Below are positions 19,918 to 28,023 of a stretch of 64,000 bases of DNA, piece by piece; within the stretch, counting starts at the first letter, position 1; the number at the start of each line of letters is the position of its first letter. Under the pieces are notes generated by a model that was not told where the DNA came from, ran no database searches, and worked only from the letters and a program-made list of their open reading frames with translations. A program made the translations under genes and the position numbers. This stretch comes from Hyphococcus flavus (GTDB lineage Bacteria; Pseudomonadota; Alphaproteobacteria; Caulobacterales; Parvularculaceae): the NCBI RefSeq assembly GCF_028748065.1, contig NZ_CP118166.1, positions 2,557,501 to 2,621,500 on the forward strand, written 5' to 3'.

Positions 19918-20239
19918 ATTTACTCGCGCGCAGCCCGCGCCAGAGGGCGCGCGTGATAGCGCCCGCATGCACGGGAATCTTCAGAATCAATTGTCGGTTA
20001 AAGCGTTGTCTTAGGTGAAGGAGCCGCAAAGGGGAAGGCTTGGGTGCTGAAAAAGGGCGGATTGGAAGCAGAAAAATCGCCTATGGGCGATTGGAGGCGC
20101 CGGGACGGCATTTAAGGGGCTGTGTCACTAACCGAAGGGGCAAGTCTAACAAAAGTTTTACCCATTAAGGGGGCGTTACGCGGCGGCTTCTCATGTTATC
20201 GTCCGCCGGAATCAGAGCCACGCCATTGGGAGGCATTTC
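19918..20239. other. 322-base intergenic region between carB and a divergent gene
   Basis: This divergent gap should hold promoters for carB and the plus-strand gene at 20240, but I could not find a convincing -35/-10 pair. The only structure seen is a small hairpin AATCGCC-TATG-GGCGATT at 20075-20092. No open frame here looks coding. Confidence 0.4.
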
Positions 20240-21241
20240 ATGAGCTTATTCAGAGCGATTGCAGTTAGTGCGGCAGCCTTTAGCGCCATGCCTGCTGCGG
20301 CCCAGCAAACAATTGATATCCAGGAGTGGGAGGTTCCTTATGAAAACTCCCGGCCGCGCGATCCGTTCGCTGAAAGCGCCAACTCGGTCTGGTTCGTTGG
20401 CCAGCGGGCAGGGTATCTGGCGCATCTTAACGCCGAGACGGGCGAGTTTCACAAGGTCGATCTCAAAGAGGGGTCCGCGCCGCACAATCTGATTGTCGAT
20501 TCGAAAGGCATCGTCTGGTACGCGGGCAATAAGACGGCGCTGATCGGTCGTTATGATCCCAAGACGAAAGAGATTGAGGAAATCCCGATGCCTGATCCGG
20601 CGGCGCGCGATCCGCACACGCTGATCATGGATGACGAAGAAGAACATATCTGGTTCACCCTGCAGGGCGCCAATATGATAGGGCGTTTGACGCTGGAGGG
20701 TCGCAAAGTCGATCTCGTTCCGTCGCCAGTCGAAAACTCGCGTCCTTATGGCATCAAGATCGGGCCGGACGGCGTGATCTGGGTAGTGCTGCTTGGTACG
20801 AACAAGCTTCTCGGCATGGATCCGGAAACGATGGACTACCGCGTGTTCGATCTGCCGCGCGAGGAAGCGCGACCGCGCCGCCTGGAAGTAACGAGCGACG
20901 GCCGGGTCTGGTATGTGGATTACGCCAAGGGTTATCTTGGCGCCTATGATCCGGAAGCGGATGAATTTGAGGAATGGCAGATGCCGCAGGGCGAGGGTGC
21001 AAGGCCCTATGGTACGGCGTCAGACTCATCTGACCGTATCTGGGCTGTCGCCACAGGCGTGCAACCGAACATGTTCATGGGCTTCGATCCAGAAACGGAA
21101 GAATGGTTCAGCGCAACCCCGGTGCCGTCCGGCGGCGGCACCATCCGCCACATGCATTATCACCAGCCTTCAGGCGCAGTGTGGTTCGGCGCCGACACCA
21201 ACTATATCGGACGTGCGATTGTTGAGCCTCAGGACGAGTAA
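20240..21241 (+). CDS. exported Vgb-type beta-propeller (streptogramin lyase-like)
   Basis: A 333-residue protein with a signal peptide (MSLFRAIAVSAAAFSAMPAAA). The body is built of repeats of the type DGVIWVVLLGTNKLLGMDPE, spaced about 45 residues, each with a W and a Y/F-DP-x-T pair, as in virginiamycin B lyase and related six- or seven-bladed propellers. Family members include antibiotic lyases, but most exported homologues have no tested activity, so streptogramin lysis should not be assumed. Single gene, convergent with the MBL-fold gene at 21363. Confidence 0.78.
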   Translation: MSLFRAIAVSAAAFSAMPAAAQQTIDIQEWEVPYENSRPRDPFAESANSVWFVGQRAGYLAHLNAETGEFHKVDLKEGSAPHNLIVDSKGIVWYAGNKTALIGRYDPKTKEIEEIPMPDPAARDPHTLIMDDEEEHIWFTLQGANMIGRLTLEGRKVDLVPSPVENSRPYGIKIGPDGVIWVVLLGTNKLLGMDPETMDYRVFDLPREEARPRRLEVTSDGRVWYVDYAKGYLGAYDPEADEFEEWQMPQGEGARPYGTASDSSDRIWAVATGVQPNMFMGFDPETEEWFSATPVPSGGGTIRHMHYHQPSGAVWFGADTNYIGRAIVEPQDE

Positions 21242-21320
21242 TAAATCCAACGTCTGCGATTCCCTACGGCTAGACTGTGGGGACCATTTCTGACTGTTAG
21301 AATAAGCAGGCTTAGCTGGA

Positions 21321-21341
21321 CGCCACGGTTAAACCGTGGCG
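21321..21341. terminator. bidirectional hairpin between convergent genes
   Basis: CGCCACGGT (21321-21329), loop TAA, ACCGTGGCG (21333-21341): a perfect 9-bp stem midway between two converging genes. There is no clear T-tract on either side, so efficiency is uncertain. Confidence 0.55.
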
Positions 21342-21362
21342 AGTCGTCCATGAATGACTGTC

Positions 21363-22094
21363 TTACTGCCAGCGCTTTGACAGTTTTTGATCCATTTCGT
21401 TCGCCGGTTTCGTTTCCGCACCGCCATAGCCAGTAATGGAATCGGCGACGAATGGGTTGGACTGCCGCTCGCGGTTGAATGTCGATGCAGGTCCGTGCCC
21501 GGGCACGAACTGCAGATCGCCCAAAGGCCAAAGTTTGTGAGTAATTGAATTGATCAGCGTGTCGTGATCGCCGCGCGGAAAATCAGTCCGCCCGATTGAC
21601 CCGGCAAAAAGAACATCGCCGACGAACGCCAGGTTTGCTTGCCTGTGAAAGATCACCACATGGCCCGGCGTGTGGCCAGGTGTGTAGACGACGCCGAATT
21701 CGTTGCCATCTAGTTCAAGCGTATCGCCGTCATTCAGCCACTTGTCAGGTGCGCAGTTTTCGCCCATCCCCGGATGGCCGTAACGCGCCCAGTGATCGGC
21801 GATTTCATCAAGCCAGAAAGTGTCTTCTTTATGCGGGCCGATAATCGGCGCGCCGGTTTTGCGTTTTACCGCCTCAGCGCCGCCTGCGTGATCGAGATGA
21901 CCATGGGTCAGCCAGATCTGTTCAATTGTTGCATCGAACTCTTCGGCGGCTTTCAGAATTTTATCCGGTTCGCCGCCGGGATCGACGACCGCCGCCTTGC
22001 CGCTGGCGGCGCGGATGATGGAACAGTTCTGCTGGAACGGCGTTACGGGAACGACGCGAACCTGAAACGGGGGCTGTGGTTGTGCGTTAGTCAT
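21363..22094 (-). CDS. MBL-fold metallo-hydrolase (glyoxalase II-like)
   Basis: A 243-residue metallo-beta-lactamase-fold hydrolase. The binuclear metal motif is LTHGHLDHAGG, with further ligands in TPGHTPGHVVIF and a C-terminal FVPGHGP. The closest family type is the YcbL/GloB-like group that acts on hydroxyacyl-glutathione or related thioesters; the short length argues against a full GloB, which has a C-terminal substrate domain. No signal peptide. A PaaI-type thioesterase gene ends 23 bases upstream on the same strand, so both may be co-transcribed. Confidence 0.85.
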   Translation of the reverse strand: MTNAQPQPPFQVRVVPVTPFQQNCSIIRAASGKAAVVDPGGEPDKILKAAEEFDATIEQIWLTHGHLDHAGGAEAVKRKTGAPIIGPHKEDTFWLDEIADHWARYGHPGMGENCAPDKWLNDGDTLELDGNEFGVVYTPGHTPGHVVIFHRQANLAFVGDVLFAGSIGRTDFPRGDHDTLINSITHKLWPLGDLQFVPGHGPASTFNRERQSNPFVADSITGYGGAETKPANEMDQKLSKRWQ

Positions 22095-22116
22095 GAACCA
22101 AGTGATAACGGCTTGA

Positions 22117-22536
22117 TCAGCCGATGGCTATGGCGCGTAACGTCACGAGCGCCGTGGCGCAATGAACGCGCTTGCCGTCCGTTTCGCCATAGACATCCGA
22201 CTGCACGACGCCGATCGTGCCGCCGGCGGAGATGACGCGTGCTTCCGCTGCGAGCATATCGCCCTCGGCCGGTTTCATCAGGTTGATCTTGAGTTCGATG
22301 GTGAGGCACGCCTTGCCCTCGGGCAGGGTGGAGGCGTAGGCCGCTCCAGCCGCGTGATCGGCAAGCCCCGTAACGACGCCGGCATGCACATAGCCCATGA
22401 ACTGGGTGAGTTCTTCCTTAGGCGCCGCTTCCAGCGTGACTTTGCCTTCTTCGAAGTCGCGCACCTTGAAACCGGAGGCTTTCGTAAAGCCCGTGCCGGT
22501 GATCCGTTCGAATATTTCTCTCAAATCTCGTTTCAT
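22117..22536 (-). CDS. PaaI-family hotdog thioesterase
   Basis: A 139-residue single-hotdog protein. The PaaI-like signature is GYVHAGVVTGLADHAAGAA, where the segment around G-x-VHAG-x3-GLAD is the usual catalytic region, followed by TIELKINLMKPA. It presumably hydrolyses an acyl-CoA; the substrate is unknown. The start ATG at 22534-22536 gives MKRDLREIFERI. It is divergent from the YcaQ-like gene at 22636 and is followed by the MBL-fold hydrolase. Confidence 0.82.
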   Translation of the reverse strand: MKRDLREIFERITGTGFTKASGFKVRDFEEGKVTLEAAPKEELTQFMGYVHAGVVTGLADHAAGAAYASTLPEGKACLTIELKINLMKPAEGDMLAAEARVISAGGTIGVVQSDVYGETDGKRVHCATALVTLRAIAIG

Positions 22537-22635
22537 CGGAGAAAGTTATGAGGCGGCGCGCGGTTAGGGAACACAAAATAGCAGTCGCCCGACGGCGCTT
22601 GCCAAACAGAGCCACGATGTTTCACAAGGCTGACG

Positions 22636-23814
22636 ATGTTGACGATTTCCAATCGGGATGCGCGCAGGCTGTGGCTGACGCGCCAGGGGCTTGCTGCGCA
22701 ACCAACCGGCGCGCTCGATCAGGCGGGGCTCATGGCGATCATCGACGGGCTCGGTTTCGTGCAGCTCGATACGATCCGCATTATCGCCCGCGCGCATGAT
22801 CATATTCTGTGGTCGCGCAACCAGAATTACCGCGAAAGCATGCTCGACGATCTGGTGAAGGACCGGCTGGCGTTTGAGCATTTCACCCATGACGCGTCGG
22901 TGCTGCCAATGGAATATTATCCCTATTGGCGCCGCCAGTTTGGCCGCATGATCGAAAAGATCACAAAAAGCCGCTGGGGCGCGTTCATGCCGCCAAAAAA
23001 AGAACGCGATAAAATCTACAACCGCGTGGCGGCGGAAGGGCCATTGTGTTCCGGCGACTTCAAAGCCGCGCCGGGCGCAAGCCGTAAGGAAGGGTGGGCG
23101 CGTCCGCCGCACAAGTTTGTGCTCGACGGGCTGTGGTACGGCGGCGAGCTTGCCACCTGTCATCGCCGCAATTTCATTAAGTATTATGCCGTGCGGGAAA
23201 AGGTGATCCCGCCGAAAATGCTGAACAATACGGTGAGTGATGCGCGCGCGGTAGAATGGCTGTGTTCTGGCGCGCTCGAGCGTATGGGCTTCGCAACCGC
23301 CGGCGACATTCAGCGTTACTGGGATGCCGTCTCGCTCGATGAAGTGAAGGCGTGGCTAAAAAAGCGCAAGAGCCAGTTGATGGAAGTTAAGGTGACCTGC
23401 GCCGACGGCGCGCATTTTCATGCCTTTGCGCCCTGCGATATTAAAGAACGGATTGATCAGTTGAAAGCGCCGACGAGCCGCTTGCGTCTGCTTAACCCTT
23501 TCGATCCGGTGGTTCGCGACCGCAACCGTTTGCAGCGGCTTTTCGGGTTTGATTACAGGAATGAGATGTTCACGCCCGCCGCGAAACGTCAGTATGGGTA
23601 TTACATCTATCCGATTCTGGAGGGCGAGCGCATGATCGGCCGTATCGAGGCGAAAGCCGACCGTAAAAAAGAAACCATCACTGTCGATAACGTCTGGTGG
23701 GAAACGAAAGTAAAAGCGACGGCGGCGCGCCTGAAAAAACTCGACGCGGAACTCGACCGGATGGGAAGATTTGTCGGATGCGGTAAAGTGGCAAGAAAAG
23801 CAGGCAATCGATAG
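22636..23814 (+). CDS. AlkX/YcaQ-type winged-helix DNA glycosylase
   Basis: A 392-residue protein of the HTH_42 superfamily of DNA glycosylases (AlkZ, YcaQ/AlkX) that remove bulky or cross-linked alkylated bases. The diagnostic start is NRDARRLWLTRQGL, and the catalytic position reads Q-L-D in GFVQLDTIRII, which is the QxD form of the YcaQ/AlkX branch rather than the QxQ of AlkZ. Further conserved parts are HFTHDASVLPMEYYPYWRR and RLLNPFDPVVRDRNRL. ATG at 22636 follows TTCACAAGGCTGACG with only a weak ribosome-binding site. It stands alone, divergent from the thioesterase gene. Confidence 0.87.
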   Translation: MLTISNRDARRLWLTRQGLAAQPTGALDQAGLMAIIDGLGFVQLDTIRIIARAHDHILWSRNQNYRESMLDDLVKDRLAFEHFTHDASVLPMEYYPYWRRQFGRMIEKITKSRWGAFMPPKKERDKIYNRVAAEGPLCSGDFKAAPGASRKEGWARPPHKFVLDGLWYGGELATCHRRNFIKYYAVREKVIPPKMLNNTVSDARAVEWLCSGALERMGFATAGDIQRYWDAVSLDEVKAWLKKRKSQLMEVKVTCADGAHFHAFAPCDIKERIDQLKAPTSRLRLLNPFDPVVRDRNRLQRLFGFDYRNEMFTPAAKRQYGYYIYPILEGERMIGRIEAKADRKKETITVDNVWWETKVKATAARLKKLDAELDRMGRFVGCGKVARKAGNR

Positions 23815-23901
23815 GTTAAATGCCCATTGATGGCCCAAACATGATATGGGCTGAGGTGGAGAAAAATATCTGTTATTAAGCTAAACAGCAGCTCTTGATC
23901 T

Positions 23902-24849
23902 CTACTGCACAACGCTTTTCACACAGTTCAGATCGCCATCCAATTCTATGCGGTAAATGCCTTTGGGCTCGCTGCGATAGGAATTGAAGTAGATATATTT
24001 CCCATCCGGTGAGAAGAAGGGGTACTCGTCTTTCGCTGGATGGTCAGTGATCCGACGAACATTTTCGCCATTGGCGCTCATCAGATAAAGATCGGGTTCG
24101 CCGGAGGCTTGACTCCGGTCCGATGCGAAAACGATGGTATCGCCTTCCGGTGACCAACTCGCGTAACCCTCTTCAGTCGCTTCGTCGGTCAATTGGGAAA
24201 TGTCGCCGGTATTCGCATCAATAACATATATATTATAGTCTTCGCCTTCATCCTGGCGGTTGAACAGTATTTTTGAATCGTCGGGAGAAAATTGCCCGTG
24301 CGCTTCATAACCGTCAAAATCGGTCCATCGTTTCAACTGGCCATCAGATTTACGATAAGTGTAAATATCTGATGCGCCGGTTCGGTAGGAATTAAACAAG
24401 ATACGTTCGCCATCCGAGGAGTAGCTGGCGAGCCACTCCCAATCATCGTGCGGCGCAATTGTCGTCATCTCGCCAGTTGCAAGGTCGTATTCGACAATAT
24501 CTGTTCTTCCATTCTCTGTAGGCGCAATATTGAGAAGCCTGTTACCGTCGGGAGAAAACACCGCGCCGTTATTTAGATTTGGAATCTCGGTGCGCGCGCC
24601 GGTGATAAGGTCCAGCAGGTAAAGACCGCTTTCTTCACCATTGCGATTCCAGCCGATCGCTAATTTGGCGCCGTCAGGCGATAAGCCATCAAAGTGAAAC
24701 TGCTGTCTGTCCGGATCGACGGCGACATGCTCTATCAAGCAGCCGCCAGGATCGGTGGACGTCTCATACGTTATTGTTTGAACCTGAGCGCAAGACGTTG
24801 TCAGCAGGCCGATGATGCCAATGGCGTAATATGGTGAAATCATTCGCAC
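23902..24849 (-). CDS. PD40/WD40-like beta-propeller lipoprotein (TolB-like)
   Basis: A 315-residue lipoprotein (lipobox cysteine C20 in GLLTTSC) whose body consists of PD40 repeats: FSPDGNRLLNIAP, YSSDGERILFNSY, FSPDDSKILFNRQ, WSPEGDTIVFASD and FSPDGKYIYFNSY, roughly 45 residues apart. This is the propeller type of TolB and of prolyl oligopeptidase N-termini, but no enzymatic domain follows, so it is probably a binding or scaffold protein in the periplasm. It is downstream of the amidohydrolase on the same strand with a 273-base gap, so a separate transcript is likely. Confidence 0.82.
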   Translation of the reverse strand: MRMISPYYAIGIIGLLTTSCAQVQTITYETSTDPGGCLIEHVAVDPDRQQFHFDGLSPDGAKLAIGWNRNGEESGLYLLDLITGARTEIPNLNNGAVFSPDGNRLLNIAPTENGRTDIVEYDLATGEMTTIAPHDDWEWLASYSSDGERILFNSYRTGASDIYTYRKSDGQLKRWTDFDGYEAHGQFSPDDSKILFNRQDEGEDYNIYVIDANTGDISQLTDEATEEGYASWSPEGDTIVFASDRSQASGEPDLYLMSANGENVRRITDHPAKDEYPFFSPDGKYIYFNSYRSEPKGIYRIELDGDLNCVKSVVQ

Positions 24850-25122
24850 GCTACCTCCTTCGCCGAGTTTCCGATTACCGGCAGTTGGCCGTGGCCGTGC
24901 TGTGCATTAATACGCACATCGACTTTATTCGTATCGTTTGGCTCCATAACATGCAAGCTGTAACCGACGGAACGATTGGCGCCAGTGATTTCCATGAAAG
25001 GACTATAGTTGGCGGCGCCACACAGTGTCTTAAAGGTTCGCCACTTAGAACCCGCCCCGACGTAGTGATCCGCCAGGCCGGTCGGTTTCAACCTTATCGC
25101 TGCAATTGCGTTCTAAGCACTA

Positions 25123-27132
25123 TCAATCAAACGATTTGATGTTGAACGCCTCGTGGATTTCCGCTGGTTTGAACATATCCGATCCCTTGATGATGGTATC
25201 GACCTTGTAAAGGTCGGCGAGGTCTTTGATCGGGTCGCCATCGACGATGATGAGATGCGCTTTTTTGTTCGGGCTGATTGACCCGAGCGACTGGTCAAGG
25301 CCGAGATGCCGCGCCGATTCAATCGTTGCAAGCTGCAGGACTTCATTGGCGGGGATGCCGGCATCGCCGAATAGCTCAAGTTCGCGCAGCAAGACGAAAC
25401 CCGGGAACCCGGCGTCGGTGCCGGGCAGAACGCGCACGCCCTTTCCGTGAAGCTTGCGGATAAGGTCGCGCGCGACCGCCGCCGTGCGGGCGCCTTCTTC
25501 CTCGATGCCTTTGTTAAAACCTTCGCCTGCGATCAGACCGGATTGCTGCGATTGCGGAAGGTGATCGTAGAAATTCGCCGCCTCGACCAGAATGTCGCCC
25601 GGTGTTTCGAGGAACGTGCCCTGAAAGATCGTGTGCGTCGGATCGTGGGCGATGCCTTGTTCCACCATCAGGTTGATGAAATCTTCGACTTCAGCGGAAT
25701 CGAGATCAAGGTTTCCGCCCTCGCGCGCAGGCACAATGAACCGTTGCGGCGTACGCGTATCAATTTCCTCCGCATTCATGAAGTTGAGAAACAGCATGTT
25801 GACGTGAGTAATTTCGTCATAGCCTGCGCGGATCGCCTGTTCCGCCGTCATGTAGGCGGGAATGTGGCCGAGCACGGTGAGGCCGTGCGCATGGGCCCGT
25901 TCCGCAATCGGCTCGACCCAATCTGGCTCAATGGAGCTGTAGAGTTTTATGCCGCGAAAGCCGCGCTGTGCATACCAGTCGACGAATTCCAGCGCTTCGT
26001 CGAGCGTGTCGGCGAGCATGCCCGTGGGCGCGGCGTAGGGGGAGCGTTTGTCGATGAAGCCCATGGCGTGCACATCGGGCCCGGCGATGTCGCGGTTCGC
26101 GAGGTCACGCTTTAGTTGGATGATATAATCGGGATCATTCGCCATGTCGCGAATGTTGAGAACGCCGGCGGAGATGTAGTTGAAAAGATTGTTGGTGCCG
26201 ACATGGGCGTGCATGTCCCACAGGGCGGGCAGCACCATCTTGCCTTTTGCGTCGATCACTATCGCGTCTTCAGGCGCATCGACGCGTTCGTGATAGACCG
26301 CCGCAATGACGCCGTCCTGAACGAAGATTGTCGACCGGCGATGAACTTCGCCCGTAAGACTGTCGAACAGGCGTGCGTTTGTAATGACAACAAGACCGCT
26401 TGCATTATGCCGGAAGCTTTCTGAAAGCGACGCGGTTCTTTCATTGGTCGCGGCTGTCTGGCGTTCCTTCATGATCGGCATCGCCGACGCCATGCCTTCT
26501 GGCGCGATAGCGAACCAGCCATAATCGGCGCCAAACAGGTTCAGGTCCTCGTCAAGCCAGATATATGTTGGGTAAGGGCCCTCCGTATACAGCGCATAAA
26601 GCGTAGCGTTAACGTCGCCATCAGAAGAGGGGAAAGCCGCGCTTTCAAGCTCTTCAATGCGCATCTCGCCTGCGGGCAGGGTCGGCAAGGTTCTGTCCGG
26701 CGCGTCAAGCAGGACGCGCGCCATTATCGCCGTATGTTCGGGAATGCCCGAAAGGGTGAGCGTATAAAGCGACGTTGTAGTGACAGCCTTTTCGCCGGAT
26801 ATGGCGCCGGCGTTCCAGCGCGCAACGCCGTCTTCCATTGAAAATGTTTCGCTTGCATCGCCCTTGGCGTAGGTCAGTCCGGTGATGGTTATGGAAATAG
26901 GGACGCCGTCTTCATTGAGGACGTAGTCGGCTTCGATCTCCGGCCCGCGCCCGCGGTCATTAAACGAAAACTGCATGGAAACGGCGCCGTCATCGCCTTC
27001 CTCGACAATCAGTTCGCCGGAGGGCTCGCCAATGGTGAGCCAGTCATAGCGGCGTATCTCTGCCCCGGCCGCGCTGGCGCTGGCGATGAAGGTTATGGCG
27101 GCAAGCGCCGCGCTAAAGATTCCGAGTTTCAT
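25123..27132 (-). CDS. exported amidohydrolase with a large N-terminal extension
   Basis: A 669-residue protein with a signal peptide (cleavage near ASAAGA). Residues about 25-240 form a beta-rich region I do not recognise; from about 245 a metal-dependent amidohydrolase domain begins (VVITNARLFDSLTGE). Metal-site landmarks are WDMHAHVG, the HIPAYM and THVNM histidines and LPGTDAGFPG near the C-terminus; VDGDPIKDLADL is the usual closing strand. Relatives are imidazolonepropionase-like or prolidase-like exported hydrolases; substrate unknown. RBS is unclear. It is a single gene about 130 bases from the AT-rich orphan upstream. Confidence 0.88.
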   Translation of the reverse strand: MKLGIFSAALAAITFIASASAAGAEIRRYDWLTIGEPSGELIVEEGDDGAVSMQFSFNDRGRGPEIEADYVLNEDGVPISITITGLTYAKGDASETFSMEDGVARWNAGAISGEKAVTTTSLYTLTLSGIPEHTAIMARVLLDAPDRTLPTLPAGEMRIEELESAAFPSSDGDVNATLYALYTEGPYPTYIWLDEDLNLFGADYGWFAIAPEGMASAMPIMKERQTAATNERTASLSESFRHNASGLVVITNARLFDSLTGEVHRRSTIFVQDGVIAAVYHERVDAPEDAIVIDAKGKMVLPALWDMHAHVGTNNLFNYISAGVLNIRDMANDPDYIIQLKRDLANRDIAGPDVHAMGFIDKRSPYAAPTGMLADTLDEALEFVDWYAQRGFRGIKLYSSIEPDWVEPIAERAHAHGLTVLGHIPAYMTAEQAIRAGYDEITHVNMLFLNFMNAEEIDTRTPQRFIVPAREGGNLDLDSAEVEDFINLMVEQGIAHDPTHTIFQGTFLETPGDILVEAANFYDHLPQSQQSGLIAGEGFNKGIEEEGARTAAVARDLIRKLHGKGVRVLPGTDAGFPGFVLLRELELFGDAGIPANEVLQLATIESARHLGLDQSLGSISPNKKAHLIIVDGDPIKDLADLYKVDTIIKGSDMFKPAEIHEAFNIKSFD

Positions 27133-27264
27133 AATGTCCCCTTATTTGACGAACGATTCGACAAGCCGCGTGCGTTCAAACCTACACGGTCATCACGGCA
27201 GTGTCATTGCGCGGTGCGGTCGGGGGGGGGGAGGTCGAAAACGCTTTCGCGCTTTCTAGTGGTG

Positions 27265-28023
27265 TTAGCGTCCAAGTATAACACTTATAGCTTTTAATGC
27301 GGCAGCGATAGCGCCTAGCATAGTTCCACCGATAATTGCAAAACTTTTACAATCTGCTTCAAGTTTTTGTAGTGAAGGCCTCAATTGATCCCGGAGTTCA
27401 TCCAAGTTTACCCAGCCGCGTTTGATTTGGGCTTGGATTATGTCGATGTTGATCAAATGTGACTCAGCGCCATCAGTAGCGTATTGCCCTCGGTTGTGAT
27501 CGCGTGCGAATTCGTCTTTGATTTCATCCAGTGAACGTTCAAGTTGATCGAATGGCTCTTGATTATCCCGGACGCTAACATAGCGATCAGATGCGTAAAC
27601 TAACCCTTCTTGTTCTTCAACAAAGATCGATTCGTTCTGGTCTTTGTCCTTATGTTTTATGTGGATGCTATAAATAGAGCGTGCTTCGCTTGTGTGTAGA
27701 GAGTTTAGTGCCGGCTCATGCTCGTAGATGGTTATGATATAATTATCAACATTATCCTTATAATGACGAGTTTCGCACCGTTGTAAACCTTTTCCTGTTA
27801 TTGTGGCGCGCATTTGAAGCATAGTTGGAAACTCGACGAGTTTTTCGTCTCGTAGAGCATCCAACGCTTTTTTGATCAGGATAGGCTTATAGCCATCGAC
27901 GCTGATTTCATTTGTTATAGAATCAAAAAAATCATCGTCTATGTAGTCTATTCGCAAAATAGCCTGTTGAAGTCCGTATAGGCAAAGGTCTTTCAAAGTT
28001 TGAAAGCTAAAATCCTCGCTCAC
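27265..28023 (-). CDS. AT-rich orphan protein, possible winged helix plus C-terminal membrane segment
   Basis: I do not recognise this 252-residue protein. Residues about 40-80 (DGYKPILIKKALDALRDEKL, then an ITGKGLQ turn) look like a winged-helix domain. The middle is charged (HIKHKDKDQNESIFVEEQE). The last 25 residues (AIIGGTMLGAIAAALKAIS) are hydrophobic and could anchor the protein in a membrane. The GTG start at 28021-28023 overlaps the carA TGA (GTGA), implying translational coupling to carA. Base and codon use are clearly more AT-rich than all neighbours, pointing to transfer. A role in host defence or stress is possible but unsupported. Confidence 0.75.
   Translation of the reverse strand: MSEDFSFQTLKDLCLYGLQQAILRIDYIDDDFFDSITNEISVDGYKPILIKKALDALRDEKLVEFPTMLQMRATITGKGLQRCETRHYKDNVDNYIITIYEHEPALNSLHTSEARSIYSIHIKHKDKDQNESIFVEEQEGLVYASDRYVSVRDNQEPFDQLERSLDEIKDEFARDHNRGQYATDGAESHLINIDIIQAQIKRGWVNLDELRDQLRPSLQKLEADCKSFAIIGGTMLGAIAAALKAISVILGR

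Noticed and set aside
24840-25091. 83-residue frame upstream of the PD40 lipoprotein, overlapping its start by ten bases
   Set aside because: No ribosome-binding site, no family resemblance and unusual residue composition; a plus-strand frame of similar length overlaps it. More likely intergenic DNA.
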